Shown here: positions 44,840 through 55,984 of the stretch, piece after piece
Layout of the letters: each line of letters opens with the position of its first letter
How positions within the stretch are numbered: the stretch's first letter is position 1
NCBI GenBank assembly: GCA_030620095.1
Contig: JAUTXW010000136.1
Coordinates: 248,001-312,000 of the forward strand
Length of the DNA: 64,000 bases
Reading direction: 5' to 3'
Source: Kuschelorhynchus macadamiae
Taxonomy: Eukaryota > Arthropoda > Insecta > Coleoptera > Curculionidae
Translations under genes and position numbers: made by a program
The notes under the pieces: generated by a model
What the model was told of the DNA's origin: nothing
Seen by the model: only the letters and a program-made list of their open reading frames with translations
The model's database searches: none

Positions 44840-46400
44840 TTTAGTTGGCCGTTCTGTCACTCACATATTAACTTGTTTTAAAATATTATGCGTTTTGCCT
44901 TGGAAAAGTAATAGGCGGCTTTTAATTCAACTGTTTTGCTTTTCATATATAGTCGTTCTGTCATTAACTCATATACCTACCTACTTGTCGAAAATAATAA
45001 TACCTAATAATTATTATAATTATTACTTGAAATGATAGGAGAGATGTTAGCATAAGAAAATAAAGTAACAAGCTTTTTGGTATTATTTTTATATTAAACA
45101 AGTTACAATAACGATATCTGCAGAAAACTAACAAGAAATTAACAAATAAAAAAGTCAAATTATAAAGAATATTTATTATTAAATTTAGTCTACCCAGCCG
45201 CCTTGATTCGATACACATTTCTGTAATAATTCTGAAAATTTGCGAGTTATGGCTTTAAAAGTGAATTCGGATTTATTTTGATTTAAACTGTTAATTTCAG
45301 CTTGTATCTTTTCGGCTAATTCGCGAATAGTGGTTGATCTATTCTAATATACTTTATTCTTAAAGTATCCCCATAACAAAAATCAAGAGGCGAAAGATCG
45401 GGGCTATTCGCTGGCCAATTTATGGGTTTCTGTCTTCCTATTCACAGATCATATTTATTGTTTAGATATTCGGTAACTTCGATGCAATTGTGTGGAGGGA
45501 CACCGTCCTGGTGCCAAATAAGGTTGTTCAAAACTTGGAGAGGTAGCTCTTCTAAAACCTCATCGATCTGATTTCGTAGAAGATCTAAATATCTTTGGCC
45601 ATTCAAAGTATTATCTATTACTACAGACCCCAAAACTCTATTATCTATCATACCGCACCAAATGTTAATAGACTTCCGACCCTGAATTCGTACAATTGGT
45701 TTTTTATAGGAATTTGTGGTTGTCCAAAAATGTTTGTTTTTTTTCTATTAAATCGTCGGTGAATAAAATTCTCCTACAGATATTAGGATCATTCTGTATT
45801 TTTGTCAACATCTTTTGAGAAAATGCGACTCTTTGTATTTTATTCAATGGAGTTAAATTTTGTACCGGTCTAAACCTATAAGGTTTATACTTGTAGTGCT
45901 TCAAGGTTTCGTAAATTTTCCACCTTTTTTTTATTTAAGTTTAACACTGCGTCTTCGATAGATCGTTCTGGGTCTTCTATAAAAAAAACATGAATTATAT
46001 TTTATTGAAAACAATAATAATAGGTTTAATTTCCTTACCTTCAAAATATAACAATATTTCCAAATCGTTATCTTCATTTCTAGCGGTTGTCCTCTTTTTA
46101 CTAATCAAAGTTTTTCTGTTCTCAAAATTCTTCACAATCTAATAAATCGTAGATATTGAGGGAGCAACTAAATTAGTATATTTTTAAAATATTGCCTTTT
46201 TCTTGATCAGTAAATCCCATAGTTTTGAAAATAAAGGCAAAAAAGTGGCTAAGTAAGTGATGACAGAACGGCCATATTGAAGGAAAAACATAAGAACAAT
46301 AATTATTGCTTTCAAAGCGTCCCATTATTTTTCCAATACCCCAAAGCGGCTCATATTTTAAAACAAGTTGATAAGTGAGTGACAGAACGGCCATTTTGAA
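44840..46400 (-). mobile_element. Mariner-like element with long terminal inverted repeats
   Basis: Left 44847-44990 and right 46240-46392 are inverted copies of about 150 bp. Each holds two copies of a GGCCGTTCTGTCA motif, one at the outer end (GGCCGTTCTGTCACTCAC) and one about 105-115 bp inward, with AACTTGTTTTAAAATAT between. They enclose a decayed transposase gene on the minus strand. Confidence 0.85.
45214..46215 (-). pseudogene. Mariner/IS630-type transposase with an intron
   Basis: The start at 46215 reads MGFTDQEKGNILKIYTNLV-like sequence, then STIY-IVKNFENRKT and EDNDLEILLYFE. A GTAAGG...TTTATAG intron of about 65 bp follows (about 45975-46040). Downstream are EDPERSIEDAVLNLNKKK, KYKPYRFRPVQNLTPLNKIQ, ILFTDD (first acid), SINIWCGMIDNRVLGSVVI, NTLNGQRYLDLLRNQIDEVL, LIWHQDGVPPHNCIEV (second acid), and NWPANSPDLSPLDFCYGDTL (third acid), ending near 45214. 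Frames are broken near 45440, 45680 and 45760. All three catalytic positions are readable, which makes this one of the more complete mariners here. Confidence 0.88.
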
Positions 46401-46562
46401 AACAATTGAAACCAAAGCTTTCTATTATTTCTACTATACTTAAGCCAGAGCGGATAATTTTTCCACGTTTTTTCAAAATTATAGGATAATGGTTACAGTG
46501 AGCATAGACAAATCATATATTTTTGGAATCAGGAGAAAAAGCTCTTCCCAATAAACTAAAAA

Positions 46563-46756
46563 TACACAGGGTATTCCATTTAAAATAACAAAGCTGATGC
46601 TCATTTTCCCAATTTCCGGTGTTCATATGTTTTTTTTTGATAACAAATTCTGACGATTCATACTAAATCCTAGAACTTTTGTGCGTAAAATTTTTTGATA
46701 TCTTGAGAAATAAAGCGTATAGACCCCGTTCACAATATAACCGAACACCCTGTACA
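46563..46756. mobile_element. Short mariner-type MITE
   Basis: The left end ACACAGGGTATTCCATTT and the right end (reverse complement TGTACAGGGTGTTCGG) enclose about 190 bp without coding sequence. Confidence 0.6.
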
Positions 46757-47309
46757 TCCCAATAATGATTTCTAGAGGTTATTTTACATATATTGAGAAT
46801 TATAATACTTATATTGAAAATACCTCTTTCAACATCATATACATGTTTTAATTATTACACTTAAAACAAAATATCCCGTCAAAAACTACGATTAAGCCAC
46901 TTAAAAATAATTCGTAGTTTACATGAGGCTATTGTCCTGTAAAGAGAAAGTTTCTCAACCTTGACTGATATACCTAATACTGTAACCTGTAATCCTGACC
47001 ATTATAATGATATTTGCTAGCACTATATTGATAATTAGGAGTATTTGCATGTTTATATGAATGACTTTGAATGCATTGATTATTTTTTTAATTTGCAGCT
47101 TGTTTGTATTCAGGGCCATTTTAAAAAATTAACTGTAAGGTCGAAATACGCGCTTGGTTTTCAAAATTTTGGTTACTCAGTACACAGGGTCCCGGTAAGC
47201 GCCTGTGCAACGCACCGGAGCGGAGGTTTGAAGCTGTGTTGGAAAAAAATAAAAAGAACAGTTACTTTTATAATATTCGAAATTTTGTTTTTAAACAAAA
47301 ATATCAATT
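46757..47309. other. Unannotated spacer
   Basis: A GC-richer patch at 47187-47235 (GTCCCGGTAAGCGCCTGTGC) may be an end of the hAT composite that follows, but no terminal repeat is clear. Confidence 0.35.
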
Positions 47310-47553
47310 AAGACTTTAATTAATATACTTAATATCAATCAGCGGCCACGCGTAACAATCACGCTGGGAAGGGTAATAAAGAACAGAGCAAGGCTAGAAG
47401 AAAAAAGATTAAAACAAAAAATATTAATTTTTAACAAAACTCACAAAACGTCGTTAAACAATATAATAGTCTCTAAGACAACACACAAAAACAACCTACA
47501 ACTATAAATACTTATCGGTAATTTCAAACATTTTTGAACAAAAATAAAACTTA

Positions 47554-47820
47554 CTAAAATACATTTACAAAAGCAGTTGTCGATAATTTAGTTTTCAACT
47601 GTCTTAATAGAAAAACCATACTTGACTGCTTTCCACAAAGCATATCTACATGACTGGACCTAGATAATGAACTGTCAAACGTAATGTCCAGCATTTTGAC
47701 TGATCGACGATCATCCGAACCTGCAGAACTCGAAAATGTTAACGTTTGAGGCTTTTCTGGATTACACTTCAAATAATTTGAGGAAAACCAGGTATTGGCC
47801 ATCAAGGAATTTACAATCAC
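47554..47820 (-). pseudogene. Non-LTR RT fragment (unit A; second copy at 48590-48770)
   Basis: On the minus strand LMANTWFSSNYLKCNPEKPQ, TLTFSSSAGSDD, SVKMLDITFDSSLSRSSHVD, MLCGKQSSMVFLLRQLKTKL and STTAFVNVF resemble the post-catalytic part of Jockey-like RTs (a W...N.L..N..K...F... K.LGI..D..L.W..H pattern). Only about 88 codons remain. Being in both units, it was already joined to the hAT tail before the duplication. Confidence 0.7.
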
Positions 47821-47821
47821 A

Positions 47822-48316
47822 AGAGAAAGGGTAATCTTCTTTTCTTGCGCTTTGAAATTCTATCAATTACTTTTTCGGGGTCGATTTTAATATCTGTATA
47901 TACAAAAGCGCCAATCCAATTAACTCTTTCTTGGTGAGTAGTTGATCTAACCTAGGTCTTTAGTCTATTTAAATAAGAAAAACTACGCTGTGCACTGGCA
48001 ATGCTTACTGGCAGTACCGCCAGCAAAAACAGAGCTACGTTAACTGTAGGGTAAATAAGTTTATTACTCTATTGCAACGCCCTTATAGCTGACACTTTCG
48101 ACGACTCTCTACCCATAAATCATTTTCTGCATTCAGTCTTGTGGAAATTAACTGAGGGTTTTTACCTGTAATTTTTTGTAAATAATTTAAAATTGTCGTT
48201 TTTGCGGTTACCAATTCAGTTACAGATTCAGTTGTTTGCATGACGTTTTCTAGCAAAAGGTTGAATATACTCAGGCAATAAAAATTTCCTACTGAAGAAA
48301 AGCAGAATCGATCCAT
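47822..48316 (-). pseudogene. hAT (ZMYM1/DUF4371-type) transposase C-terminus, unit A
   Basis: From 48316 leftwards FNLLLENVMQTTESVTELVT and TGKNPQLISTRLNAENDLWV are followed by NVALFLLAVLPVSIASAQRS, FSYLNRLKT, VRSTTHQERVNWIGAFVYTD and IDPEKVIDRIS. PVS-AS-ERSFS-LxRLKTWxRS is the hAT dimerisation domain. Frames shift at about 48080 and 47960. Confidence 0.9.
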
Positions 48317-48769
48317 CTAATATTGACTCAATTAACACATTAATTATTATACTTAATATCAATCAGTGGAGACGCGTAACAATCACGCTGGGGAGGGTAA
48401 TACAGAGCTGAGCTAGGTTAGAAGACAAAAATTAAAAAGATTAAAACAAAAAATATTAATTTTTAACAAAACGAACAACACATTGTTAAACAATATAATA
48501 GACTCTTAGACAACACACAAAAAGAACCTACAACTAAATACTTGTTGGTAATTTCAAACATTTTTGAACAAAACTAAAACTTACAAAAGCAGTTGTCGAC
48601 AATTTAGTTTTCAACTGCCTTAATAGAAAAACCATACTTGACAGCTCTCCACAAAGCATATCTACATGACTGGACCTAGATAATGAACTGTCAAACATAA
48701 CGTCCAGCATTTTGATCGATTGACGATCATCCGAACCTGCAGAACTCGAAAATGTTAACGTATGAGGCT

Positions 48770-49570
48770 TTTTGAGCTTGAGGGTAATCTTTCCTTGCCC
48801 TCTATCAATTACTTTTCGATTGACCTAACCCAGGTCTTTATTTAGTCTGTTTAAATAAGAAAAACTACGCTCTGTACTGGCAACGCTTACTGGCAGTACC
48901 GCCAGCAAAGACAGAGCTACGCTAACTTTACTTACGAATTTAGTTACAGATTTTTTGATGCAGTTCTTTGCATGGCGTTTTCTAGCAAAGGGATAAATAT
49001 ACTCAGACGAAAATCTTTTTCAGGGTCGGTCGTTTCAAAATTTGACCGATTTTTCTGATTGGAAACCCTACGTGGAATGGAAATTGAAAGCTGTACAAGA
49101 CTGTCACGAATAGCTTTTATTTCTTCGAAAATTGTTCTAAATGATGTTTCAGCATCTTCCATTTTTTTGTTTAAATATTAAAATTCTTTGTCCATATTTA
49201 GTTTTTGAAAACCTTTACTTAGGCCAACAGTGATAGACAAAACAAAAGATCAGCAGTGCAGAGAAACTATAAAATTTGTTGTTGTTATAGAATTTAACAG
49301 GCTCTGGGCTTTTGAAGCAGAGCCCTTTATCATTTCATTGTAATAAGCTCCAAACTTTCAAGAATATTTTTATAACAAATTTTTAATGTATTTCTTTCAT
49401 GACTCTGATGCAGTTTCTAATCTCCTGCACGTTGTTACTTTTTGATATTGATAAATTTAAAAAAGTGATTAGCGCAAGGTCATTTTAGTGCATTTTTTAA
49501 ATATTTTTGCAATTTAATGATGGCTCCTTTTTGTTCAGACATCATTACACTGTATGTATCCGTACCTATG
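48770..49570 (-). pseudogene. hAT (ZMYM1/DUF4371-type) transposase, middle and C-terminus, unit B
   Basis: From 49565 leftwards CIGIGTDTYSVMMSEQKGA, then ELQKYLKNALK-like sequence, NNVQEIRNCIRVMKEIH, VGLSKGFQKLNMDKEF, MEDAETSFRTIFEEIKAIRD, ISIPRRVSNQKNRSNFETTD and PEKDFRLSIFIPLLENAM. The damaged dimerisation motif LPVSVAS-ERSFSYLNRL lies at about 48890. GxGTDxxSVM and SIFIPxLE are landmark phrases of this family. Many stops; non-functional. Confidence 0.88.
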
Positions 49571-49899
49571 CCCATGCAATTTGCAAAATCAAATCGCGCC
49601 TTTTTTTTTAAATTTGGGATCGAAAGTAATTAAGTTATATTTATTGTTTAAAAGAATATTAAACATGCCTAAATTTCCAAACATTTTTTTAGGATTCATC
49701 GATCTGAGAAGGGGTAATTATAAATCCTCGGGGGTGGGGTTAATTACCCCCATTACCCCCCCTTACGCGTCGCCAGTGATATCAATGAAGGTTGGTGTAG
49801 AAATTTACAATTTTAAAAATCGGTTAACTCCTTTACCCGGAACTTCCCTCGTTACGAGTCTTTTCTTTTATTATGATTAGCAAAATGTGACTTAATTTA
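49571..49899. other. Spacer with the shared edge motif
   Basis: TTTACCCGGAACTTCCCTCG at about 49836 then TTACGAGTCTTT is the reverse complement of the motif at 2071-2115 and marks the edge of the TGGCGGC block. Confidence 0.55.
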
Positions 49900-51447
49900 G
49901 TTCGGTACATAATTGTTTAGTTACCCATATATAAGCAATTTTTTCAAATGTTCAAATGTTTTTCAAAGATTTATTGGGCGCCATTTTGTTCCATCTTATT
50001 GGCTATGCACCAACATTTTACTAGTTTCTACCTATGCCACGCTTGATTTTTGAATATAATGTAAAATAAATTAGGCAATTTTTTACTCAGATTTTTTGAA
50101 AATTTCATTAGAACTCCACTTTGTTCCGTCATCTTGAATTCGTACTAAAATTTTATCAGTGTACCAATATCATATCTATTTCTTGCGCAGGCAGTACAGT
50201 CCATTAAATAGGAGGTTTTTTACTTCATCTTTTTAAACAGTTTATTTCGCCGGGTTCATCTTGAATTCATATTACAATTTTTACCAGTTTATTCCTATAT
50301 CACACTTATTTCTAGGACGAAATTTGAAATAAAACTAATAGTAGTTTTTCAGGCTGATTTTTTAAATTTTATTAGGCGTCTTTTCATTTTGCCGTCTTCT
50401 ATTCGTAACAAAATGTTACCAGTTCATTTTAATACTTGATTTTTGTGCAGCATTTGAGGTAAACTGGATCATTAAGCCATCATTTTGTCCCGGAATGTTG
50501 GATTTTTGCCAAAATATTACCAGGTCAGATCCAGTATGACCCTAACTTTCAACGAAATTGAAGTCAATCGGGTAAGTTTTCCAGCTATGTCGGGAACTGA
50601 CAGACAGGCAAATCTTAAATTCGTTCCACGATTTTATCAGCATTCCTATATCACACTTAATTCTTGCACAAAAATTAAAATCAATCTAATAAGCAGTTTT
50701 TCAGGCTAATTTTTGAATAATGAAATATTTTATTATACCGCCATTTTGTTCATTCCTACATAAAACTTGATTTTTATGCAAAATTTAAGGCAAATTGGAT
50801 AAGCAGTTTTTAAGTAATAATTTTTTTAACAATTCACTAGGCCGCCATTTTGTTTCGCCGTCTTGAATTGGTACCAAAATTTTTCTGTTTCATTCTTACG
50901 TAATACTTTATGTTAACACTTCACTACGCCGTCATTTGTAATCCTTTAACAATATATAACATTTTGGTTTTTAAAATGTCTGTTGTTTCATTACAAAATT
51001 AAAATTAAATATACCTGAGTTTTTCAAAAAACATGCGCCCACGTTTAAAAGGAGATTCTTTGTAAGAAAATAAGACGAAAAGTATATATGGACGTATATT
51101 AAAATTTAAAAACAAATATGACTTTATTTAGTTATACCGAACCAATAAGAGCTATTTGTTTAAGATATGGAACCACCTCATAGGTATCCAAGGGCTATAT
51201 TACTTCCTTCATAAAAGGGAAGTATTGTAATCGTTACAAAAATCACCTTCCGAGAGTTTTACGCTTTAGGGTCCCTAGATGACAAAAAAACATGTTTTCT
51301 CGATTTCGTCGGTCTGTCTGTTCGCGGCATAGATAAAAAACTACTTACCTGATTGACTTCAAATTCTGGTAAAAAAATAAGGGTCATATGGGGATGGCCT
51401 GGCAACATTTTGGTAAAAATCCAATATGGCAAAACAAAATGGCGGCC
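49900..51447. repeat. TGGCGGC-family repeat block, left of the retrotransposon
   Basis: From 49970 to about 50950 family phrases run in reverse orientation (GGGCGCCATTTTGTTCCATC, AAGCCATCATTTTGTCCCGG, TACCGCCATTTTGTTC, AGGCCGCCATTTTG). From 51195 to 51447 they run forward (TCGTCGGTCTGTCTGTTC type, ATGGGGATGGCCTGGCAACA, CAAAATGGCGGCCTAG). The orientation switch near 50950-51195 has a non-repetitive centre. The block is interrupted at 51460 by a retrotransposon and continues at 54297. Confidence 0.88.
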
Positions 51448-51460
51448 TAGTGAAATGTTA

Positions 51461-54283
51461 GACATAGACATAGATGGGGAGCCCGACAAGGGCAGCACTT
51501 AGGCTCACTGGGGCCCATTGTGCTATCCCACCAAGTAGGCGTGTCAGGTCAAGAGCCCACTCCTTTTTAGAAAGAAAAGAACCCTTTCAGGTCGCGCACG
51601 TCCCACAAGCTCGGATTCCATATAGGTGTCACCCAAGCAAAGCAGTCTGGCGTTGACTAAAGCGTCACATCGACAGACTAGATGCTCGGTAGTTTCATCT
51701 ACCTCAGCACAAAACCTGCAGTATGGATCGTTGTCGAGTCCAATCTTATGCAGGTAATATTTCACTAGCCAGTGTCCAGTTAGGACCCCGGTAATAGTTC
51801 TAAGTTGACTTCTGTTTAGATTTAGAAGTCCATTAGACTCAGAACGGCTATAAGGGCCTAATATGAAGACCTTAGACTGTCTGAGTCCTGCTAGCTCGTG
51901 CCATTCAGCACGGAATTCCTCGACAGTGCGATTCTTAATCCTAGCCTTGACAGCTGAAGGAGCAATTCCAAGAGCAGGTTCCGGCTCAGTGAAAGCAGTG
52001 TTGCTACCTTCCCGAGCCAGCTGATCCGCCCCTTCATTACCCCCAATGCCCTGATGGCCAGGCACCCAAATGAGGCTAACCTATTGGACTCACACAGCCT
52101 CTCTAGGGCTCTCCTGCATTCAAGTGTTAGCAGCGAATTGACCCTGTTCGAGGACAGAGCTTTAATCGCGGCTTGACTATCACAGCATATATAGATATGC
52201 TTGTCGTGGTATCCTCTGGAAAGGTTTTCCTGTACGCAGTCCAAGATTGCTGTAATCTCAGCCTGATATACAGTCGCATAGCGTCCAAGAGCAAGACTAA
52301 TTCTTGCCCTGGAACTCTCCCCATAAATTCCCGCCCCAGATCCCTCCTTCATTAGAGAGCCATCTGTAAACCAGACAAGGCCCTCCGGTTTGAAAAAGGA
52401 TGGGGAGGAATCCCTCCATTGTTCTCTCTCAGGAACAATTACACAAAACCTTTTAGAGGCAATTGAGACCGGAATAATGGCATCTCTCCTTGCTAGGAGA
52501 GGGTCTGATCTGATCAATTCAGTCCAAACTCGCATATGCCCAAAATTCCAGTCTCTGTGTATCCAACGACCCCAGTCGTTTAAACGAACAGAAGCTTTCC
52601 GAGCTTCTTCCTCTACAAGCAAGTGCAGAGGACTTAGTCCCAGAATAGCCTCCATAGGTCGGTGTGGTTTTTATGGCTCCAGTTATGCCCAGACACGCCA
52701 GTCTCTGGAGCTTGTCAAGCATCCTTCTGTATGTGGTCTCGCGAGTGGCGGGCCACCACACAAGAGCGCCATAAGTGATCATTGGCCTTATCACTGACGT
52801 GTAAAGCCAATGCACAATACGAGGTTTTAAACCCCAAGTTGATCCGAAGGACCGTCTGCACGCCCATAGACACGCTGTGGTCCTTTTTGTGATCCTTTCA
52901 ATATGATCCCTCCAGGTCAGTCGGGAGTCTATTAAGACACCCAGATATTTTACCGACCCGGAAGGTCTCAATTCTTTCCCAAAGAGGGTGAGCCTCTCAA
53001 GGTCCACTTTTCTCTTATGGGTAAATGGTACCATTTCGGTCTTATCCGGATTAATAGACAGACCGTGTTTTTGGCACCACTTTTCCACCATGGCCAAAGC
53101 CCTCTGCATAAGCCTTATAATGGTGTTTGGGAACTTGCCTATTACTATAATGTCAAGATCATCAGCGTAGCTTTGAGCATAAACTCCGCTCTCGTTGAGA
53201 GTATGAAGCAGCCCATCCACAACCAGACACCACAAGAGCGGAGAAAGAATTCCGCCCTGCGGACATCCTTTGACCACGGACGAGCATACTGTCACGCTCC
53301 CAAGAGAAGATGTTATGATTCTGCTTTCAAGCATGACGAACCCACCTAATTACAGCCCTATCCACGCCAAAACTCTCAGCAGCTTCACTAATGGAGTCAA
53401 AGGTGGTGTTGTTAAACGTCCCCTCGATATCCAAGAACACACCCAGAGCCATCTTCTTGGAGTAGACCCCCACCTCCAGTCTACTGACTAGACTATGAAG
53501 CGCCGTCTCCGTCGACATGGCCGTCCTGTAAGCGTGCTGGAATGGGTGCATAGGATTTCTACCCAGTGCGCCGTTTCTTGTATAAGCATCCACGATCTTC
53601 TCCATGGTTTTCAAAAGAAAAGAGGATAGACTGATGGGCCTCAAGTCCTTAGCAGTTTCGTAGCAATTACGACCCGGTTTAGGAATAAACGCTACCCGAA
53701 CCCTGCGCCAGCGTTCGGGAATATATCCCAAAGCCAGGCAGGCCCGAAAAAGGCGCAAAAGATGTGGGATCAGTAGTTCCTGACCCTTCTGAAGAAGCGC
53801 CGGGAATATTCCATCTGGTCCCGCACTCTTAAATGGGCAAAACGAAGATATTGCCCACTTAATAATGTGTACTGTAACGATCTTAGCGGCCGTTTTCCAG
53901 TCAACCGGGCCTGCCCCTACTTGGAGAGCCTGCCCAGTAACCTCATCATTAGATTCCGGACGAGAGCCTGGTGGTGGTATATCCACCAGTCGGAAGCCTT
54001 AGAGCCCCCACGCTCTGTCCTCGACCTTTTGAGAGAATCCTTTGAAGTTTAGCGGCTTCCGGAAGACCTTCTAAGCTTTCGCAGTAGGTCCTCTTTGAAC
54101 TGCGTATCAGTTCTTTGTACCTGCGTTGAGAATTCCTATGTTCTTCCCAGTCAGAACCAGCAAAAATGATGTCAGAGTTAGGTTAATAACCTCCTACCTT
54201 CGTGACCTGACAAAAGTTGGAGTGTTTCCCCGATTTAGAATTTCTAAATCAGTTGTACTGAGGTACTCTAAAAGACTTGCGCA
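51461..54283 (-). mobile_element. R1/LOA-like non-LTR retrotransposon with 13-bp TSD
   Basis: It is flanked by a perfect 13-bp direct repeat TAGTGAAATGTTA at 51448-51460 and 54284-54296, within a TGGCGGC repeat. The 3' end (left) carries the short tandem tail ATCTATGTCTATGTC. The 5' end is truncated within the endonuclease. It is far more GC-rich than its surroundings, which suggests recent arrival. Confidence 0.95.
51544..54283 (-). pseudogene. ORF2 of the R1/LOA-like element: endonuclease end, RT, RNase H, zinc knuckle
   Basis: From right to left, YLSTTDLEILNRGNTPTFV is the endonuclease end (54240-54160). The linker follows, then the RT with AGPDGIFPALLQKG, RVAFIPKPGRNCYETAKDLR, HAYRTAMSTETALHSL, GVFLDIEGTFNNT, GCPQGGILSPLLWCLVVDGL and catalytic SYADDLDIIV near 53165. 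RNase H shows FTDGSLMKEGSG (D), VYQAEITAIL (E), CCDSQAAIKAL (D) and GHQGIGGNEGADQLA (D). A C-terminal CRFCAEVDETTEHLVCRC zinc knuckle follows, with the stop near 51544. Frameshifts occur near 53955, 53330 (apparent loss of two bases), 52660 and 52095. Catalytic residues survive, so decay is recent but inactivating. Confidence 0.95.
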
Positions 54284-54296
54284 TAGTGAAATGTTA

Positions 54297-55960
54297 AAAA
54301 AATTATTACTAAGAATATGTTTAACCAATGTATTTCAAATTTTGGAAAAAAATCAAGTATTATGTGGGAATCAACTGGTAAAATATTGGTACGAATCCAA
54401 GATGGCGGAAAAAAACGGCGACTTAAAAAATATTTAAAAATTCAGCCTGAAAAAACTACTTAATGAACTAATTCCAATTCTGTGCCATAACTGATTGTAG
54501 TATAGATATAAACTAGTAAAAGTGTGGTACTAATTCACGATGGCAAAACAAAATGGCAGCCAAATAAAATTTTTGTAATCTGAAAAAGTCACCTCTCAGG
54601 TTTTACATATATTCGCGTTTTAGGGGCACTAGATGCCAAAAATATGTTTTATCAAGTCCGTCGGTCCGTCTGTCGGTTTGTCTGTCTGTCTGTCATACAG
54701 TTTCGCGGCCTAGCTTTAAAACTACTCATCTGGTTAACTTTAAATTTTAGTCAAAAATTAACGCTCATATGGGGATCATCTGGTAATAGTTTGGTTAAAA
54801 TCCAGTATGACGCAACAAGATGGCGGCCTAGTGAAACGTTAAAGAAATTATTACTAAAAAAACTAATTATCCAATTTATCTAAAATGTTGTACAAAAATC
54901 AAGTATTATGTAGGAATCAAGTGGTAAAATTTTGGTACGAATCCAAAATGGCGGTTTAATAAAATACTTAAACATTCAGCCTGAAAAAACTACTTAATAA
55001 ACTGATTTGAAATTGTGTGCCATAACTAATTGAAGTTGGAACAAAATGGCGGCCAAATAAAATTTTTATAATCTGAAAAAATCACCCTCTCAGGTTTTAC
55101 ATATCTTTGCGTTTTAGCATCCCTAGATGCCAAAAAATATGTTTTATAAATTCCGTAGGTCTGTTTGTCGGTTTGTCTGTCAGTTCGCGGCATAGCTTAA
55201 AAACTACTCATCAAATTGACTTCAAATTTTGGACAAAAATTAAGGCTCATATGGGGATGACCTGGTAATATTTTGGTAAACATTTAATATGCTGGAACAA
55301 GATGGCGGACTAGTGAAACGTTTAAAACTTATTACTAAAAAAACTAATTATCCAATTTACCTCAAATTTTGCAAAAAAAATCAAGTGTTATATAAGAATG
55401 AACTGGTAACATTTTGGTATGAATATAAGATAGCAAAACAAAATGGCGGCCTAATAAATTATTTAAAAAAATCAGTCTGAGAAAAACTACTTATTAGATT
55501 CATTTCAAATTTTGTGCAAGCATTAAGTGTGATATAGAGATAAGCTGGTAAACTTGCGTTACGAATTCAAGATTAGAAACAAAATGGCGGCCAAATAAAT
55601 GTTAAAAAAATTAACGTTAAAAAATCTTATTCAACTGACTGTAAATTTTGGAGAAAAATTAAATATGATATAAGGATAAACTGGTGCGAATTCAACATGA
55701 CGTAAGAAAATGGCGGTGTGTGTCAATGTAAAAATTACTTATTAAATTAATTTTAAATTATGCCCAAAAGCATGTGTGGTATAGGTAGCAACTGGTAAAA
55801 TATTGGTAGGGATCCAATATATTGGAACAAAATGGCGCCCAATAAAAATGTTTGAAAAGACAGTATATATGTGTTCCTAAATAACTTTGTACTGAACTAA
55901 ATTGGCTCATAGTTCAGTATTCCCAATAAAAGGGAATATTCATAATGAGGGAAATTCCGG
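54297..55960 (+). repeat. TGGCGGC-family repeat block, higher-order tandem arrangement
   Basis: ATGGCGG-type cores at about 54402, 54548, 54818, 54946, 55043, 55300, 55440, 55581, 55709 and 55829 fall into a pattern with a higher-order period of about 490 bp (54548 to 55043; 54818 to 55300; 54946 to 55440). Each large unit includes the TCACCCTCTCAGGTTTTACA to GTCGGTCCGTCTGT tract and a CATATGGGGATGACCTGGTA segment. It ends with AATGAGGGAAATTCCGGGTA at 55944. Confidence 0.9.
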
Positions 55961-55984
55961 GTAAAGGAAATTTACCGATTTTTT

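Larger units (their letters stand above)
47310..49165. repeat. Tandem duplication of a hAT/RT composite
   Basis: Unit A (47310-48320) and unit B (48322-49165) share, in order, ACTTAATATCAATCAG, ACGCGTAACAATCACGCTGG, CAACCTACAACTA-like sequence, CAGTTGTCGA-AATTTAGTTT, GACTGGACCTAGATAATGAA, GACGATCATCCGAACCTGC and CTTACTGGCAGTACCGCCAG. Unit B is shorter by small deletions. They are direct repeats of about 1 kb. Confidence 0.92.

Noticed and set aside
54644..54883. Frames at 54126, 54644 and 55289 as small genes
   Set aside because: They fall in repeat phrases or antisense to the endonuclease remnant and differ among repeat copies by frameshifts.
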